Source of the DNA: Streptomyces sp. CB00455
GTDB taxonomy: Bacteria > Actinomycetota > Actinomycetes > Streptomycetales > Streptomycetaceae
Length of the DNA: 64,000 bases
Reading direction: 5' to 3'
NCBI RefSeq assembly: GCF_001905445.1
Contig: NZ_LIVQ01000007.1
Coordinates: 184,766 to 248,765 of the forward strand
Position numbers and translations under genes: made by a program. The notes below the pieces were generated by a model. The model ran no database searches. It saw nothing but the letters and a program-made list of their open reading frames with translations, and had not been told where the DNA came from. Positions 1 to 7,711 of the stretch are shown here, one piece after another (the stretch's first letter is position 1; every line of letters begins with the position of its first letter).

Positions 1-79
1 GGGCCTCGGTGATTGCGTGCGGCTGCCCGCGCCGATGTGGCGGGCGTGGCTGGAGCGTGTGAACGATCCGGGGTCGTCA

Positions 80-634
80 CTATCCCTTGCCGAGCGTGGC
101 AGCCGCCTCCGCGGCCACGTCGTAGGCACCTGCCTGGGCATGGTCGATGTCGTCGCCGACGGGTGCGTACCGGACGGCCACCACCACATTGCTCCGGCGG
201 AAGAAGACCTCGTTGGTCACCCGGCCCCCGCCGGGATACCGGACGCGGGAGAACGCCTCGTCGCCGAAGTCCGACAGGTCCGTCGTCATCGGGCCCATCT
301 TCCCCTCCGGCTCCTCCTTCGTGCGCTGGAAGCTGACCCGCGCCTCGTCCAGGCCCGAGCGGCTCACCTGTATCTGCAGGACCGGCTGTGCGTCGCTGCC
401 GAGACCGGGAACCGCCCAGTTGCAGTACGGCAACGCCTCCACGGCGTCCGTCGGCCCGGCCAGCAGCCGCCCGGCCGTCTCCGCCGAGACGAGTGTGCAG
501 GGACGCGGGTCCGCGGCGAAGTCGCCCTGCTGCGTGCGGTCCTGGTACAGCCAGAAGGCGAGGGCGGCGACCCCAATGGCGGCCGCGGCCAGTGCGACGT
601 GGGGCGCACGCTCGGGGCGGGAGGGGGACATCAT
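80..634 (-). CDS. Membrane-anchored secreted protein, DUF3558-like, unknown function
   Basis: Predicted surface protein of 184 aa. After a short basic N-terminus, residues about 12-30 form one hydrophobic segment, followed by a polar linker and an extracytoplasmic domain with two cysteines (PRPCTLV near 46, PYCNWAV near 70) that could pair. The spacing of the cysteines and the AGRLLAG stretch resemble DUF3558-type secreted proteins of actinomycetes; this is family resemblance only and gives no function. The reading frame stays open upstream to 832, but the tandem ATG at 634/631 lies directly before the membrane segment and was chosen. No clear ribosome site and no operon partner are visible. 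Confidence 0.6.
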   Translation of the reverse strand: MMSPSRPERAPHVALAAAAIGVAALAFWLYQDRTQQGDFAADPRPCTLVSAETAGRLLAGPTDAVEALPYCNWAVPGLGSDAQPVLQIQVSRSGLDEARVSFQRTKEEPEGKMGPMTTDLSDFGDEAFSRVRYPGGGRVTNEVFFRRSNVVVAVRYAPVGDDIDHAQAGAYDVAAEAAATLGKG

Positions 635-910
635 GGCCGCAGCGTAGTGCGGGAGGGCTCTCAGTCCCAGGCCGCCGGAGCGAGCATCACCGGTCCCGGT
701 CTGCGCGGCCTTCCGGCCTTCCGGGGGAAACCTTCGCCTGGGTCGGTCCGCCGACTGCGCGGCCCGCTGGTGAACATCTGCGGGCGCCGCCCCCTGCATC
801 CCTGCATCCTGCACCCCTGCATCCCTGCTCACCCGGGTCCGGGGCTGGGCGCATGGGCCGCTGCGGGTGGAAGGGCGTCCGTGCGGAGGGGGCGAAGCAG
901 GAGGGGTTGG

Positions 911-1396
911 TCAGGGTTCGTCGCCGTACGCGATCGCGGGGTCGACCCTGTGGGGGAGTCGGGGGGCCTCCGTTCCCACCGCCCCGGCCTCGCCGCGACT
1001 GCCTGGGCGGTTGGCGAGGGGGTGTTCGCGGTCGCCGGGTGACGTGCGGATGGTGAAGGCGCGGGCGGTGCCGGTGATGTCGAGGAGCCGGGAGAGGTGC
1101 GGGGGGACCGATTCCAGGACAAGTGTCTTGCCGGTAACGGTGGCCAGGTGACTGAGGTCGAGCAGGAGGTGGAGGCTGGAGCTGTCGCAGAAACTCAGCG
1201 AAGCCAGATCGAGGTCGATGCCGGCCTCGCTGGCATCGATGGCTGCGGTGAGGTCCGCCCGGACTTCGTGAGCGTTGTCCGCATCGATCTCTCCGCCGAC
1301 CCGCGCGGTGGCCCGCCGGGGGCCGGGCGTGATCTCGACGGTGACGCGAGGCGCTGTGCCGCCGCCGGGAGCGGCGCCGTGGTCGGGGTGCGTCAT
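911..1396 (-). CDS. STAS-domain anti-sigma factor antagonist
   Basis: 161-aa STAS protein of the SpoIIAA/RsbV type. Such proteins bind anti-sigma kinases when unphosphorylated and so release a sigma factor. The diagnostic FCDSSSLHLL loop is at about residues 69-78, with the phosphorylatable serine following Asp71, and the preceding GGEIDADNA strand-turn is typical. Residues beyond about 120 form a Pro/Arg-rich tail without obvious structure. Its ATG overlaps the stop of the upstream winged-helix gene by 4 bp (ATGA), so the two are probably translationally coupled. No cognate kinase is nearby; its target sigma system is unknown. Confidence 0.85.
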   Translation of the reverse strand: MTHPDHGAAPGGGTAPRVTVEITPGPRRATARVGGEIDADNAHEVRADLTAAIDASEAGIDLDLASLSFCDSSSLHLLLDLSHLATVTGKTLVLESVPPHLSRLLDITGTARAFTIRTSPGDREHPLANRPGSRGEAGAVGTEAPRLPHRVDPAIAYGDEP

Positions 1397-1842
1397 GGCC
1401 GTTCTCCCTTCTCGATCACCGTGCGGTGTGCGGCGGTGGCGGTCGGGCGGTGCTGACTCTCGCCCTGGCCGGCGGCTTGGCTGTCCGGCGAGGGCCGGGC
1501 CGCGGCCGGGCCGTGGGCGGGCGGCCCTGGTCGTGGGGGCCGTGCCGGCTGGAGGTCGGCGAGCAGTTCGAGAAGGCGGGCGACCTCGTGAGGTCCTTCC
1601 GCCGGGTGGCGGAAGACGGTGCCGCTGGTGACCTGGTAGTGGTTGCGCCGACCATGGCGGACCCGGGTCAGGTAGCCGGCGCTCACCAGGTCGGTCACCA
1701 CGGCCCTGACGGCGCGTTCGGTGATCTGACAGGCGTCGGCCATGTCCCGCATCCGCAGTTCCGGATTCCGCAGGAGCATCGCCAGGATCCGGGCATGGTT
1801 CGTGACGAACGTCCAGCTGGACCGCGCTTCCACCGATTCCAT
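1393..1842 (-). CDS. Winged-helix (MarR/ArsR-like) transcriptional regulator
   Basis: 149-aa DNA-binding protein. Residues about 10-80 read as a winged helix: an LRMRDMADACQITERAVRAVV helix-turn-helix core followed by a YLTRVRHGRRNHYQV wing; the remaining 60 residues are a Pro/Ala-rich low-complexity tail. The frame is open upstream to a TTG at 1887, but the ATG at 1842 is preferred because a TATAAT box ends 7 bases upstream of it, which suits a leaderless transcript. It shares an ATGA overlap with the downstream STAS gene and is divergent from a ZIP transporter. It likely controls its own promoter through the repeats at 1843-1888 (inference). Ligand unknown. Confidence 0.75.
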   Translation of the reverse strand: MESVEARSSWTFVTNHARILAMLLRNPELRMRDMADACQITERAVRAVVTDLVSAGYLTRVRHGRRNHYQVTSGTVFRHPAEGPHEVARLLELLADLQPARPPRPGPPAHGPAAARPSPDSQAAGQGESQHRPTATAAHRTVIEKGERP

Positions 1843-1888
1843 ATCCGCAATTATAGGATCCACAATTCCGGTTTCGTCAATCCGCAAT
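1843..1888 (-). promoter_or_regulatory. Promoter with triple ATCCRCAAT operator-like repeat
   Basis: On the plus strand, ATCCGCAAT occurs at 1843-1851 and 1880-1888 and ATCCACAAT at 1858-1866. Read on the minus strand, TTGACG (1880-1875) and TATAAT (1855-1850) form a -35/-10 pair with a 19-bp spacer, and the ATG at 1842 falls at the expected start of transcription. The repeats flank and overlap both boxes, which fits autorepression by the winged-helix gene product. This is seen directly; the regulator assignment is inference. Confidence 0.55.
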
Positions 1889-2060
1889 CAAACCGGTGGT
1901 GAGCCATGAGCGCCGTGGGCCAGATCGGCGTGGTCCGGGCATACGCCAGTGCCGCGGTGGTACTGGGCGCCGAGCGCGTCGGCGTGAACCCTGTCATCCG
2001 TCGCCGACCGGTGAGGCGACCTCCGGACCGGGCTCATTTCGTCTCTGGCGGGTAGGTGCT

Positions 2061-2843
2061 GTGCATCTATCAGCAGCGTTGGAAGGGGCGATCGTGGCCG
2101 GAGCGTTGGTTGCAGGCGGGTGGGGATTGTTCGCGGGCGCGGCTTTGCTGGTGGGCGCGGCCGTCGGCTCACTGGTGCGGGTTCCACCTCGGCTCATCGC
2201 CCTGGTCATGGCGTTCGGCAGCGGTGTGCTCATGTCCGCGGTGTCATTCGAGCTGATCGCCGAAGCGTACGAACGCTCCGGTCTGGCCCCCGTGGTGGCT
2301 GGAGCGATCGGTGGTGCCGCCCTGTACTCGGGTGCCAATGCCCTACTGGCCCGCCGTGGAGCCCAGCACCGCAAGCGCTCGGGCGAGCAGCAGCCGTCCG
2401 AGGCCCAGTCTCCGGGTTCCGGGAATGCCATCGCGCTCGGGGCATTGCTGGACGGTATCCCGGAGTCCGTTGTCATCGGTACGAGTCTGCTGGGCGGTGG
2501 ACAGATCGGGGTGGCGACGGTGGGGGCGGTGTTCATCAGCAACCTTCCCGAGGGCCTGGCCAGTTCCGCGGGGATGCGCAGTGCCGGGCGCAGCCGGCGG
2601 TATGTCTTCACCCTGTGGGGAGGCATCGCCGTGATCAGCGGTCTGGCCGCGCTTGCCGGGTACGCGTTGCTGGGTGGGGCGTCCGAGTCGGTGATGGCCG
2701 TGATCACGGCAGTGGCGGGTGGTGCGATCCTCGCGATGATCGCGGACACGATGATCCCCGAGGCCTATAGCAAGGTGCACCTTCTGACCGGGCTCGTCAC
2801 CGTGGTCGGGTTCCTGTCCGCTTTTGCGCTTTCCCACCTGTAG
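2061..2843 (+). CDS. ZIP family metal (zinc/iron) transporter
   Basis: 260-aa integral membrane protein of the ZIP family, which moves divalent metals into the cytoplasm. About eight hydrophobic segments are visible. The family signatures are LLDGIPESVVIG and SNLPEGLASS, which correspond to the metal-site helices 4 and 5 (HN-PEG/ H-xxxE in classical ZIPs; here Asn-Leu-Pro-Glu-Gly and Gly-Ile-Pro-Glu). A His-poor, Gln/Ser-rich loop lies near residues 100-125. The GTG at 2061 was chosen because the preceding 55 codons are Arg-rich and non-hydrophobic while the transporter starts immediately after. It is divergent from the winged-helix gene; a regulatory link is possible but unproven. Confidence 0.8.
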   Translation: MHLSAALEGAIVAGALVAGGWGLFAGAALLVGAAVGSLVRVPPRLIALVMAFGSGVLMSAVSFELIAEAYERSGLAPVVAGAIGGAALYSGANALLARRGAQHRKRSGEQQPSEAQSPGSGNAIALGALLDGIPESVVIGTSLLGGGQIGVATVGAVFISNLPEGLASSAGMRSAGRSRRYVFTLWGGIAVISGLAALAGYALLGGASESVMAVITAVAGGAILAMIADTMIPEAYSKVHLLTGLVTVVGFLSAFALSHL

Positions 2844-2892
2844 GGCCATCGCTCCGCGCAGTCCGGTCGTGTCGCCGGCGGCTGAGGGGTCG

Positions 2893-3639
2893 TCAGGCGG
2901 GGAGGGTGAGGAGGAGTAGGGGGTCGGTGGTGGGCTGGGGGGAGCCGCCTGCGGGTTCCAGGGTGAGGCCGACGGCTTGGGCGTCCGCCAGGGCGCCCTG
3001 CATGACGGTGGCGCCGTCGCGGGGGAGGAGGCCGGCGGGGCGCATGGCGCCGTGGTCGGCGAACCACAGCTGGTAGGTCTTGCCGTCGGGAGGGGTGGGC
3101 AGGCCGTTGCTGACGAAGACGGCCCGGTCGCGCTGGGTGGAGGTGACCACCGTGGTGGCGGCTCCGCCCGTGGTGCGCCCCTGCACGGTCCGGGCGTCGG
3201 GCGCTGTCAGGACGGCGGCCAGGTCCTGGGCCTGCCGGGCGAGACGCTGAGCCTGGGTATGAGCTTGCTCGGTCTGCCGGTGCTGCCAGGCTGCCAGTCC
3301 GCCGAAGGCCGCGGCCGCCGCGATGCTCGCCGCGACCACGTAGGGGCCGGCCTTGCGTGTCAGGACGGTGGTCAGCCGGGCCCGGGCCTGGAGCTGGGTA
3401 CGAGGGGGCGTCTGGCGGACGTCGTCGATATGGCGCAGGACCGCTTGTCTCATCGGGGCGGGCGGGGACAGACCGGCCGCAGCGGCCAGACGCGCGGCCG
3501 TCGCTTCGAACTCGCCGACTTCCCTGCGGCACGCTTCGCAGTGCCGCAGGTGGGCGGTGAAGGCATGGTGTTCCTCGCCGGTGAGCGCGTGAAGTGCGTA
3601 CGCGCCGGTGAGGGTGTGCAGGTGTTCGTCGTGCCTCAT
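2893..3639 (-). CDS. rskA: Anti-sigma-K factor RskA
   Basis: 248-aa membrane anti-sigma factor. An N-terminal sigma-binding domain carries an H30-x3-C34-x2-C37 zinc anti-sigma motif (HLRHCEAC); one transmembrane helix lies at about 98-117; the C-terminal half is the extracytoplasmic RskA domain (AVFVSNGLP...DGKTYQLWFADHG). In mycobacteria RskA holds SigK at the membrane until it is cleaved by regulated proteolysis. The ATG overlaps the sigK stop by 4 bp, so the pair is co-translated from the sigK promoter. Its partner regulon here is probably the divergent oxidoreductase/fasciclin genes (inference from the conserved neighbourhood). Confidence 0.9.
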   Translation of the reverse strand: MRHDEHLHTLTGAYALHALTGEEHHAFTAHLRHCEACRREVGEFEATAARLAAAAGLSPPAPMRQAVLRHIDDVRQTPPRTQLQARARLTTVLTRKAGPYVVAASIAAAAAFGGLAAWQHRQTEQAHTQAQRLARQAQDLAAVLTAPDARTVQGRTTGGAATTVVTSTQRDRAVFVSNGLPTPPDGKTYQLWFADHGAMRPAGLLPRDGATVMQGALADAQAVGLTLEPAGGSPQPTTDPLLLLTLPA

Positions 3640-4220
3640 GTGGTCACCCCCATGCAGTCGCGCAGCCGGATCAGTCCGTCGCGCATCCGGGTCTTGATGG
3701 TCGCAAGCGGAGACCGCAGTGTTTCTGCGACCTCGCGGTAGGTCAGGCCCTGGTAGTAGGCCAGGGTCACGGCCTGGCGCTGGAGTTCGGTCAGGCCCCG
3801 CAGGCAGCGGCGTACCTGCTCGCTGTCCAGCCGGGTCTCGACCTGCTCGGCGACGTCGTCGAAGGGCGTCTCCTGGTCCCGTACGGCGTTTGCGTGCTCA
3901 CGGTTGGCGGCAGCCTGCGCGGACCGGACGCGGTCCACGGCCCGTCGGTGGGCGATCGTCGCCACCCACGTCATGACGGACCCCTGTTCCGGGCGGTAGC
4001 GGGCGGCCTGACGCCAGACGTCGATCATCACCTCCTGGGCCACCTCCTCCGACTGGGACCGGTCCCGGACGACCTTGACGGCGATCCCGAACACCGTAGA
4101 GGCGACCGCGTCGTAGAGGACGGCAAAGGCGTCCTCGTCCCCGTGACTCACCCGCTCCATCACCTCCTCCAGCCGCGGACCGCCCGCCCCGGCGTTCCCG
4201 GACTGCAGCGGCTGTGTCAC
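3636..4220 (-). CDS. sigK: ECF RNA polymerase sigma factor SigK
   Basis: About 194-aa ECF sigma factor. Region 2 runs from DEDAFAVLYDAVAS through EEVAQEVMIDVWRQAARY to GSVMTWVATIAHRRAVDRVR; region 4 is LTELQRQAVTLAYYQGLTYREVAETL followed by the recognition helix TIKTRMRDGLIRL. These features and the coupled rskA gene identify the SigK type. The GTG at 4220 (VTQPLQSG) is used; a GTG at 4226 is equally possible, and the frame stays open to 4547 without SigK-like sequence. It is divergent from the chaplin, molybdoenzyme and fasciclin genes, paralleling mycobacterial SigK loci where fasciclin proteins (MPT70/MPT83) are the targets. Confidence 0.9.
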   Translation of the reverse strand: MTQPLQSGNAGAGGPRLEEVMERVSHGDEDAFAVLYDAVASTVFGIAVKVVRDRSQSEEVAQEVMIDVWRQAARYRPEQGSVMTWVATIAHRRAVDRVRSAQAAANREHANAVRDQETPFDDVAEQVETRLDSEQVRRCLRGLTELQRQAVTLAYYQGLTYREVAETLRSPLATIKTRMRDGLIRLRDCMGVTT

Positions 4221-4588
4221 TGCCACCCCGTCCCATGCCGCCGCACGCCGTGCCGCGGCCCCGCGCCGCGCATACCCGGCCACCCCTTGCGCCTCGATGC
4301 CATCAACCGCTCTTTCGCCGAGAGAAGGACCGGCCCCTGTCCATGTCCGGGGCCGGCCGTATGGGTCCTGCTGGTCTTGCACGTGCGTTCTTCGTAGCGG
4401 CCACCCGTGCGGATTGCTCAGCGGCAGGCAACGCCGCACCCCGGTAGTCACCCGATCGAGCGAAACGGGCCGCTCCCGCCCAGCCGCTGCCCCCACGGCA
4501 CCGAAACCAGCATTGAGGCCCGATGGCAGCGCCTCGCCGGGGCCCAAGACGGGTTCCGGGCTTTCGTCACCGACCTTTGGAGGCAGTC
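4221..4588. other. Divergent intergenic region between sigK and the chaplin gene
   Basis: No gene is supported here. It should hold the promoters of sigK-rskA (leftward) and of the chaplin gene (rightward). A stem of CCGGCCCC (4330-4337) and GGGGCCGG (4349-4356) with an 11-base loop is visible. I found no convincing SigK-type CCATCC/CCGAAT promoter. The chaplin ribosome site GGAGG is at 4579-4583. Confidence 0.4.
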
Positions 4589-4828
4589 ATGTCCCGTGTT
4601 CTCAAGAGTGCTGCGCTGGCCCTCACCGCCGCAGCGGCCGTGCTCAGTGCCGGATCGGCGGCTTCCGCCGACGCCGGCGCCCAGGGCGTCGCCGCCTACT
4701 CGCCGGGCGTCGGCTCCGGCAACCTGATCCAGATCCCGATCCACATCCCGGTCAACGCCTGCGGCAACTCCGTCAGCGTCATCGGACTGCTGAACCCCGC
4801 CTTCGGCAACACCTGCATCAACGCCTGA
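4589..4828 (+). CDS. Short chaplin (hydrophobic amyloid cell-surface protein)
   Basis: 79-aa secreted protein with a single chaplin domain. A signal peptide (about residues 1-27, ending ASADA) precedes a mature peptide with the hallmark pattern SPGVGSGNLIQIPIHIPVN-ACGN...VIGLLNPAFGNTC; the two conserved cysteines are in NACGN and GNTC. Length and lack of a sortase motif match the short chaplins (ChpD-H class), which assemble into amyloid fibrils at the air-water interface and make aerial hyphae hydrophobic. TTTGGAGGCAG just upstream of the ATG is a strong ribosome site. It sits between sigK-rskA and the molybdoenzyme, an unusual position for a chaplin; hairpins follow it. Confidence 0.93.
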   Translation: MSRVLKSAALALTAAAAVLSAGSAASADAGAQGVAAYSPGVGSGNLIQIPIHIPVNACGNSVSVIGLLNPAFGNTCINA

Positions 4829-4841
4829 TCCCCCTTCCGGC

Positions 4842-4879
4842 TCCGGCCCGTTGCCTACAACGGGGAGTCACGGGCCGGA
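4842..4879 (+). terminator. Probable terminator after the chaplin gene
   Basis: TCCGGCCCGT (4842-4851) pairs perfectly with ACGGGCCGGA (4870-4879) across an 18-base loop, starting 13 bases after the chaplin stop. No U tract follows, as usual for Streptomyces terminators. Confidence 0.5.
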
Positions 4880-4898
4880 CGATCCCCCTCGACACGCT

Positions 4899-4988
4899 CA
4901 GGAGCGCCCGGTGCGCTCCTGCGCCCCGACGGGTGAGCGCATCTGAGGGGGATCCGCCGCGGGTGGCGGTCAAGACCGCCACCCGCGG
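4899..4988 (+). terminator. Two further perfect hairpins before the molybdoenzyme gene
   Basis: CAGGAGCGC (4899-4907) pairs with GCGCTCCTG (4913-4921). A second stem of 15 bp, CCGCGGGTGGCGGTC (4957-4971) with its complement at 4974-4988, has only a 2-base loop. Together with the hairpin at 4842-4879 these form a chain between the chaplin and the oxidoreductase. They may be terminators, an attenuator in the leader of the downstream gene, or a protein site; the sequence does not decide. Confidence 0.45.
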
Positions 4989-5061
4989 TGCCCGCCCGCT
5001 TCGGACAGAAGAAGAGGCGCGCTTCGAAAGAAGGACCAATCCGCAGGACGGAGCACAGCGA

Positions 5062-6639
5062 ATGGCCAGTGTGAGCACCTCCCGCAAGTCCTTCACCCGC
5101 ACTGCCCTGGGGGCCGTGTCCGGCCTGCTGGCCGGATACACGGCGCTGGCAGTGGCCGAGCTGACGGCCTCGCTGGTGCGGCCGCAGGCCGGACCGGTCA
5201 CCGTCGTGGGCGGCGCCGCCATCGACCGGACACCCCCTGCGGTCAAGGACTTCGCGATCCGCACCTTCGGCGAGAACGACAAACTCGTCCTCCAGCTCGG
5301 CATCCTCGCCGCCCTCGCGCTCCTGGGCGCCGTCCTCGGGATCGTCTCCTTGCGCTACCGGCGCGCCGGCGCGGCAGGTGTCCTCCTGTTCGGGGTGATC
5401 GGCGCGGCAGCCGCGCTCACCCGCCCCGACACCCAGGGAGCCGCGGACGCTCTGCCCTCGATGGCCGGCGCTGCCGCGGGCGCCGCGATCCTGTACTTCC
5501 TGGCCGGGAAACTGTCGTCCGGCCCAGCCTCCGAAGCCGGCACGGACGGCTGGTCACGGCGCGGTTTCCTGCTGACCGCATCGGTTACGGCGGTCGCCGC
5601 GACGGGAGCGGGCGCCGTGGGCCGAACCCTGACCGGCCGCCGCGGACAGGGCGCCGTCGCCTCCCGGACCGCGGTCAAGCTGCCCGCACCCGCCTCCCCG
5701 GCCCAGCCGCTCCCCAAGGGGGTCCAGCTGCATGCGGAGGGCATCAGCTCCTTCACCACCCCGAACAAGGATTTCTACCGCGTGGACACCGCCCTGGTCG
5801 TCCCCAGGATCGAGGCGGACACCTGGCGGCTGCGCATCCGCGGCAAGGGCGTCACCCGTCCCCGCACCTACACCTTCCAGGAGCTGCTGAAGCGTCCGCT
5901 CATCGAGCGGGACATCACCTTGACCTGCGTCTCCAACGAGGTGGGCGGCCCCTACATCGGTCACGCCCGCTGGCTCGGCGTTCCCCTGGCCGACCTGCTG
6001 CACGAATGCGGGGTCACACCGCCGTCCAAGGGCGGCGAGGCCGACCAGCTGGTCGCCCGCTCGGTCGACGGCATGACGCTGGGCTCGCCCGTCGAGGACG
6101 TGATGGACGGCCGCGACGCGATCCTGGCGGTCGGGATGAACGGCGAACCCCTGCCCTTCGAGCACGGCTTCCCGGTACGCATGCTCGTCCCCGGTCTGTA
6201 CGGCTACGTGTCGGCCTGCAAGTGGATCGAGGAGATCGAGCTCACCACCTTCGACGCCTACGACCCGTACTGGGTCGCACGCAAGTGGGCTCGCAAGGCC
6301 CCCATCAAGACCCAGGCCCGCATCGACACCCCCAAGCCCTTCGGGCGGCCGACCGGAGAGGTGGTCATCGTCGCCGGCGTGGCATGGGCGCAGCACCGCG
6401 GCATCCAGCGCGTCGAAGTCCGCATCGACGACGGGCCCTGGCAGGACGCGGACCTCGCCCCCCAGGCCACCGCCGACACCTGGCGCCAGTGGTCCTACCC
6501 CTGGAAGACCACCCCCGGCGGCCACACCCTCACCGTCCGCGCCACCGACGGCACCGGCCAGGTGCAGAGAGAGGAACGCACGCGGACCATCCCCGACGGT
6601 GCCAGCGGCTGGCACAGCGTCTTCGTCACCGCCGGATAG
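5062..6639 (+). CDS. Membrane-anchored molybdopterin-dependent oxidoreductase (sulfite oxidase/YedY type)
   Basis: 525-aa protein. The first ~160 residues contain about four transmembrane segments; an internal twin-arginine-like SRRGFLLTA followed by another hydrophobic stretch lies near 165-190. The rest is an oxidoreductase molybdopterin-binding domain: RVDTALVVPRI...WRLRIRGKGV and ITLTCVSNEVGG with the molybdenum-ligating Cys289, then a C-terminal dimerisation/Ig-like domain (EVVIVAGVAWAQ...RIDDGPWQDADL). The likely reaction is two-electron oxidation or reduction of a small oxidised sulfur or S-oxide substrate outside the membrane; the substrate is not deducible. It starts at an ATG after GGACGGAGCACAGCG and is followed 95 bp later by the fasciclin gene, the usual partner in SigK loci. 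Confidence 0.85.
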   Translation: MASVSTSRKSFTRTALGAVSGLLAGYTALAVAELTASLVRPQAGPVTVVGGAAIDRTPPAVKDFAIRTFGENDKLVLQLGILAALALLGAVLGIVSLRYRRAGAAGVLLFGVIGAAAALTRPDTQGAADALPSMAGAAAGAAILYFLAGKLSSGPASEAGTDGWSRRGFLLTASVTAVAATGAGAVGRTLTGRRGQGAVASRTAVKLPAPASPAQPLPKGVQLHAEGISSFTTPNKDFYRVDTALVVPRIEADTWRLRIRGKGVTRPRTYTFQELLKRPLIERDITLTCVSNEVGGPYIGHARWLGVPLADLLHECGVTPPSKGGEADQLVARSVDGMTLGSPVEDVMDGRDAILAVGMNGEPLPFEHGFPVRMLVPGLYGYVSACKWIEEIELTTFDAYDPYWVARKWARKAPIKTQARIDTPKPFGRPTGEVVIVAGVAWAQHRGIQRVEVRIDDGPWQDADLAPQATADTWRQWSYPWKTTPGGHTLTVRATDGTGQVQREERTRTIPDGASGWHSVFVTAG

Positions 6640-6734
6640 CCCGCGGCCGGACAGCCCGCGGCGACCGGCCCCGAACCGGCCCCCCAAGACCTTCCATCCC
6701 CAGTGAACCGTTTCACAACAACAGGAGATACCTC

Positions 6735-7391
6735 ATGTCCAGCACGCTCCGTTTCCGCCGTACCGCCCTCGCCGTCGCCGCGGCCGCCGTCCTGCCCTTC
6801 GCGCTGGCCGCCTGCTCGGATTCCGGCAGCGACTCCGCCTCCGGATCCACCGCGGACAAGAGCAGCGGGGCCCCCGCCGCCTCCCAGCCCGCGACCCCGG
6901 ACACTTCGATGGCGATGGACAAGCCGTTCGGCCCCGCCTGCGCCGGTGTTCCTGCCGACGGCGCCGGTTCCTTCGACGGCATGGCCAAGGACCCGGTCGC
7001 GACGGCAGCCTCCAACAACCCGGCCCTGTCCACCCTGGTCGCCGCCGTCAAGCAGGCCGGCCTCGTCGACACCCTCAACAACGCGAAGGACATCACCGTC
7101 TTCGCCCCGACCAACGACGCCTTCGCCAAGATCCCGAAGGCCGACCTCGACAAGGTCCTCGCCGACAAGGCCACCCTCACCAAGATCCTCACCTACCACG
7201 TCGTAGGCCAGAAGCTCACCCCCCAGCAGCTGGAGAACGGCTCCTTCGACACCCTGGAGAAGAGCAAGCTCACCACCAGCGGCTCGGGCCAGTCCTACAA
7301 GGTCAACGACTCCTCCAACGTCGTCTGCGGCAACGTCAAAACCGCCAATGCCAACGTCTACATCGTCGACACCGTCCTGATGCCCAAGTAA
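6735..7391 (+). CDS. Fasciclin-domain lipoprotein (MPT70/MPT83-like)
   Basis: 218-aa secreted lipoprotein: basic N-terminus, hydrophobic core and lipobox LAAC (Cys27), a Ser/Ala/Pro linker, then one FAS1 domain from about 80 to the end. FAS1 landmarks are NNPALSTLVAAVKQAGL, ITVFAPTNDAFAKIP, LTKILTYHVVGQKL and the terminal VYIVDTVLMPK. FAS1 domains mediate adhesion, and in mycobacteria the homologues are the main SigK targets. A small dyad GTGAA-CCGT-TTCAC (6703-6716) precedes the ribosome site AACAGGAGAT. A strong terminator follows the stop. Confidence 0.92.
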   Translation: MSSTLRFRRTALAVAAAAVLPFALAACSDSGSDSASGSTADKSSGAPAASQPATPDTSMAMDKPFGPACAGVPADGAGSFDGMAKDPVATAASNNPALSTLVAAVKQAGLVDTLNNAKDITVFAPTNDAFAKIPKADLDKVLADKATLTKILTYHVVGQKLTPQQLENGSFDTLEKSKLTTSGSGQSYKVNDSSNVVCGNVKTANANVYIVDTVLMPK

Positions 7392-7420
7392 CACCCGGGC
7401 CCGACGGCTGGACAGCGCTT

Positions 7421-7458
7421 CGTGGGCCGGATTCCCTTCGCAGGGAGTCCGGCCCACG
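7421..7458 (+). terminator. Strong rho-independent-type terminator after fasciclin gene
   Basis: CGTGGGCCGGA (7421-7431) pairs perfectly with 7448-7458 and the stem continues inward through TTCCC/GGGAG with one G-T pair, giving about 17 bp around a 6-base loop. It ends the chaplin-molybdoenzyme-fasciclin region. Confidence 0.8.
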
Positions 7459-7711
7459 GGCTTGTGCCGTCCGGTTGCGGGCAAACCCGTCCCCGGCCCG
7501 GCCCGGCCCGGCCTGTCCCCGGCCCAGCCCGGCTTCGCCGTCACGATCGATTCATGGCTGCCCCCGAGAGGGGAGGACCGGAGGGGCGATGTCACCGCGG
7601 ACCGCCCGCCACATCGGAGGTAGCCCCCGGACGAGGCGAGTCACGCAGGAAGGTGGAGTTCGGGCCGCTGCCGCTGCCACCGGTACCCCCTCTCCGGCGG
7701 GACGATTTTCC

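Noticed and set aside
6660..6720. SigK-type promoter (CCATCC about 6694) before the fasciclin gene
   Set aside because: No CCGAAT-like -10 at the right distance; only half the consensus is present.
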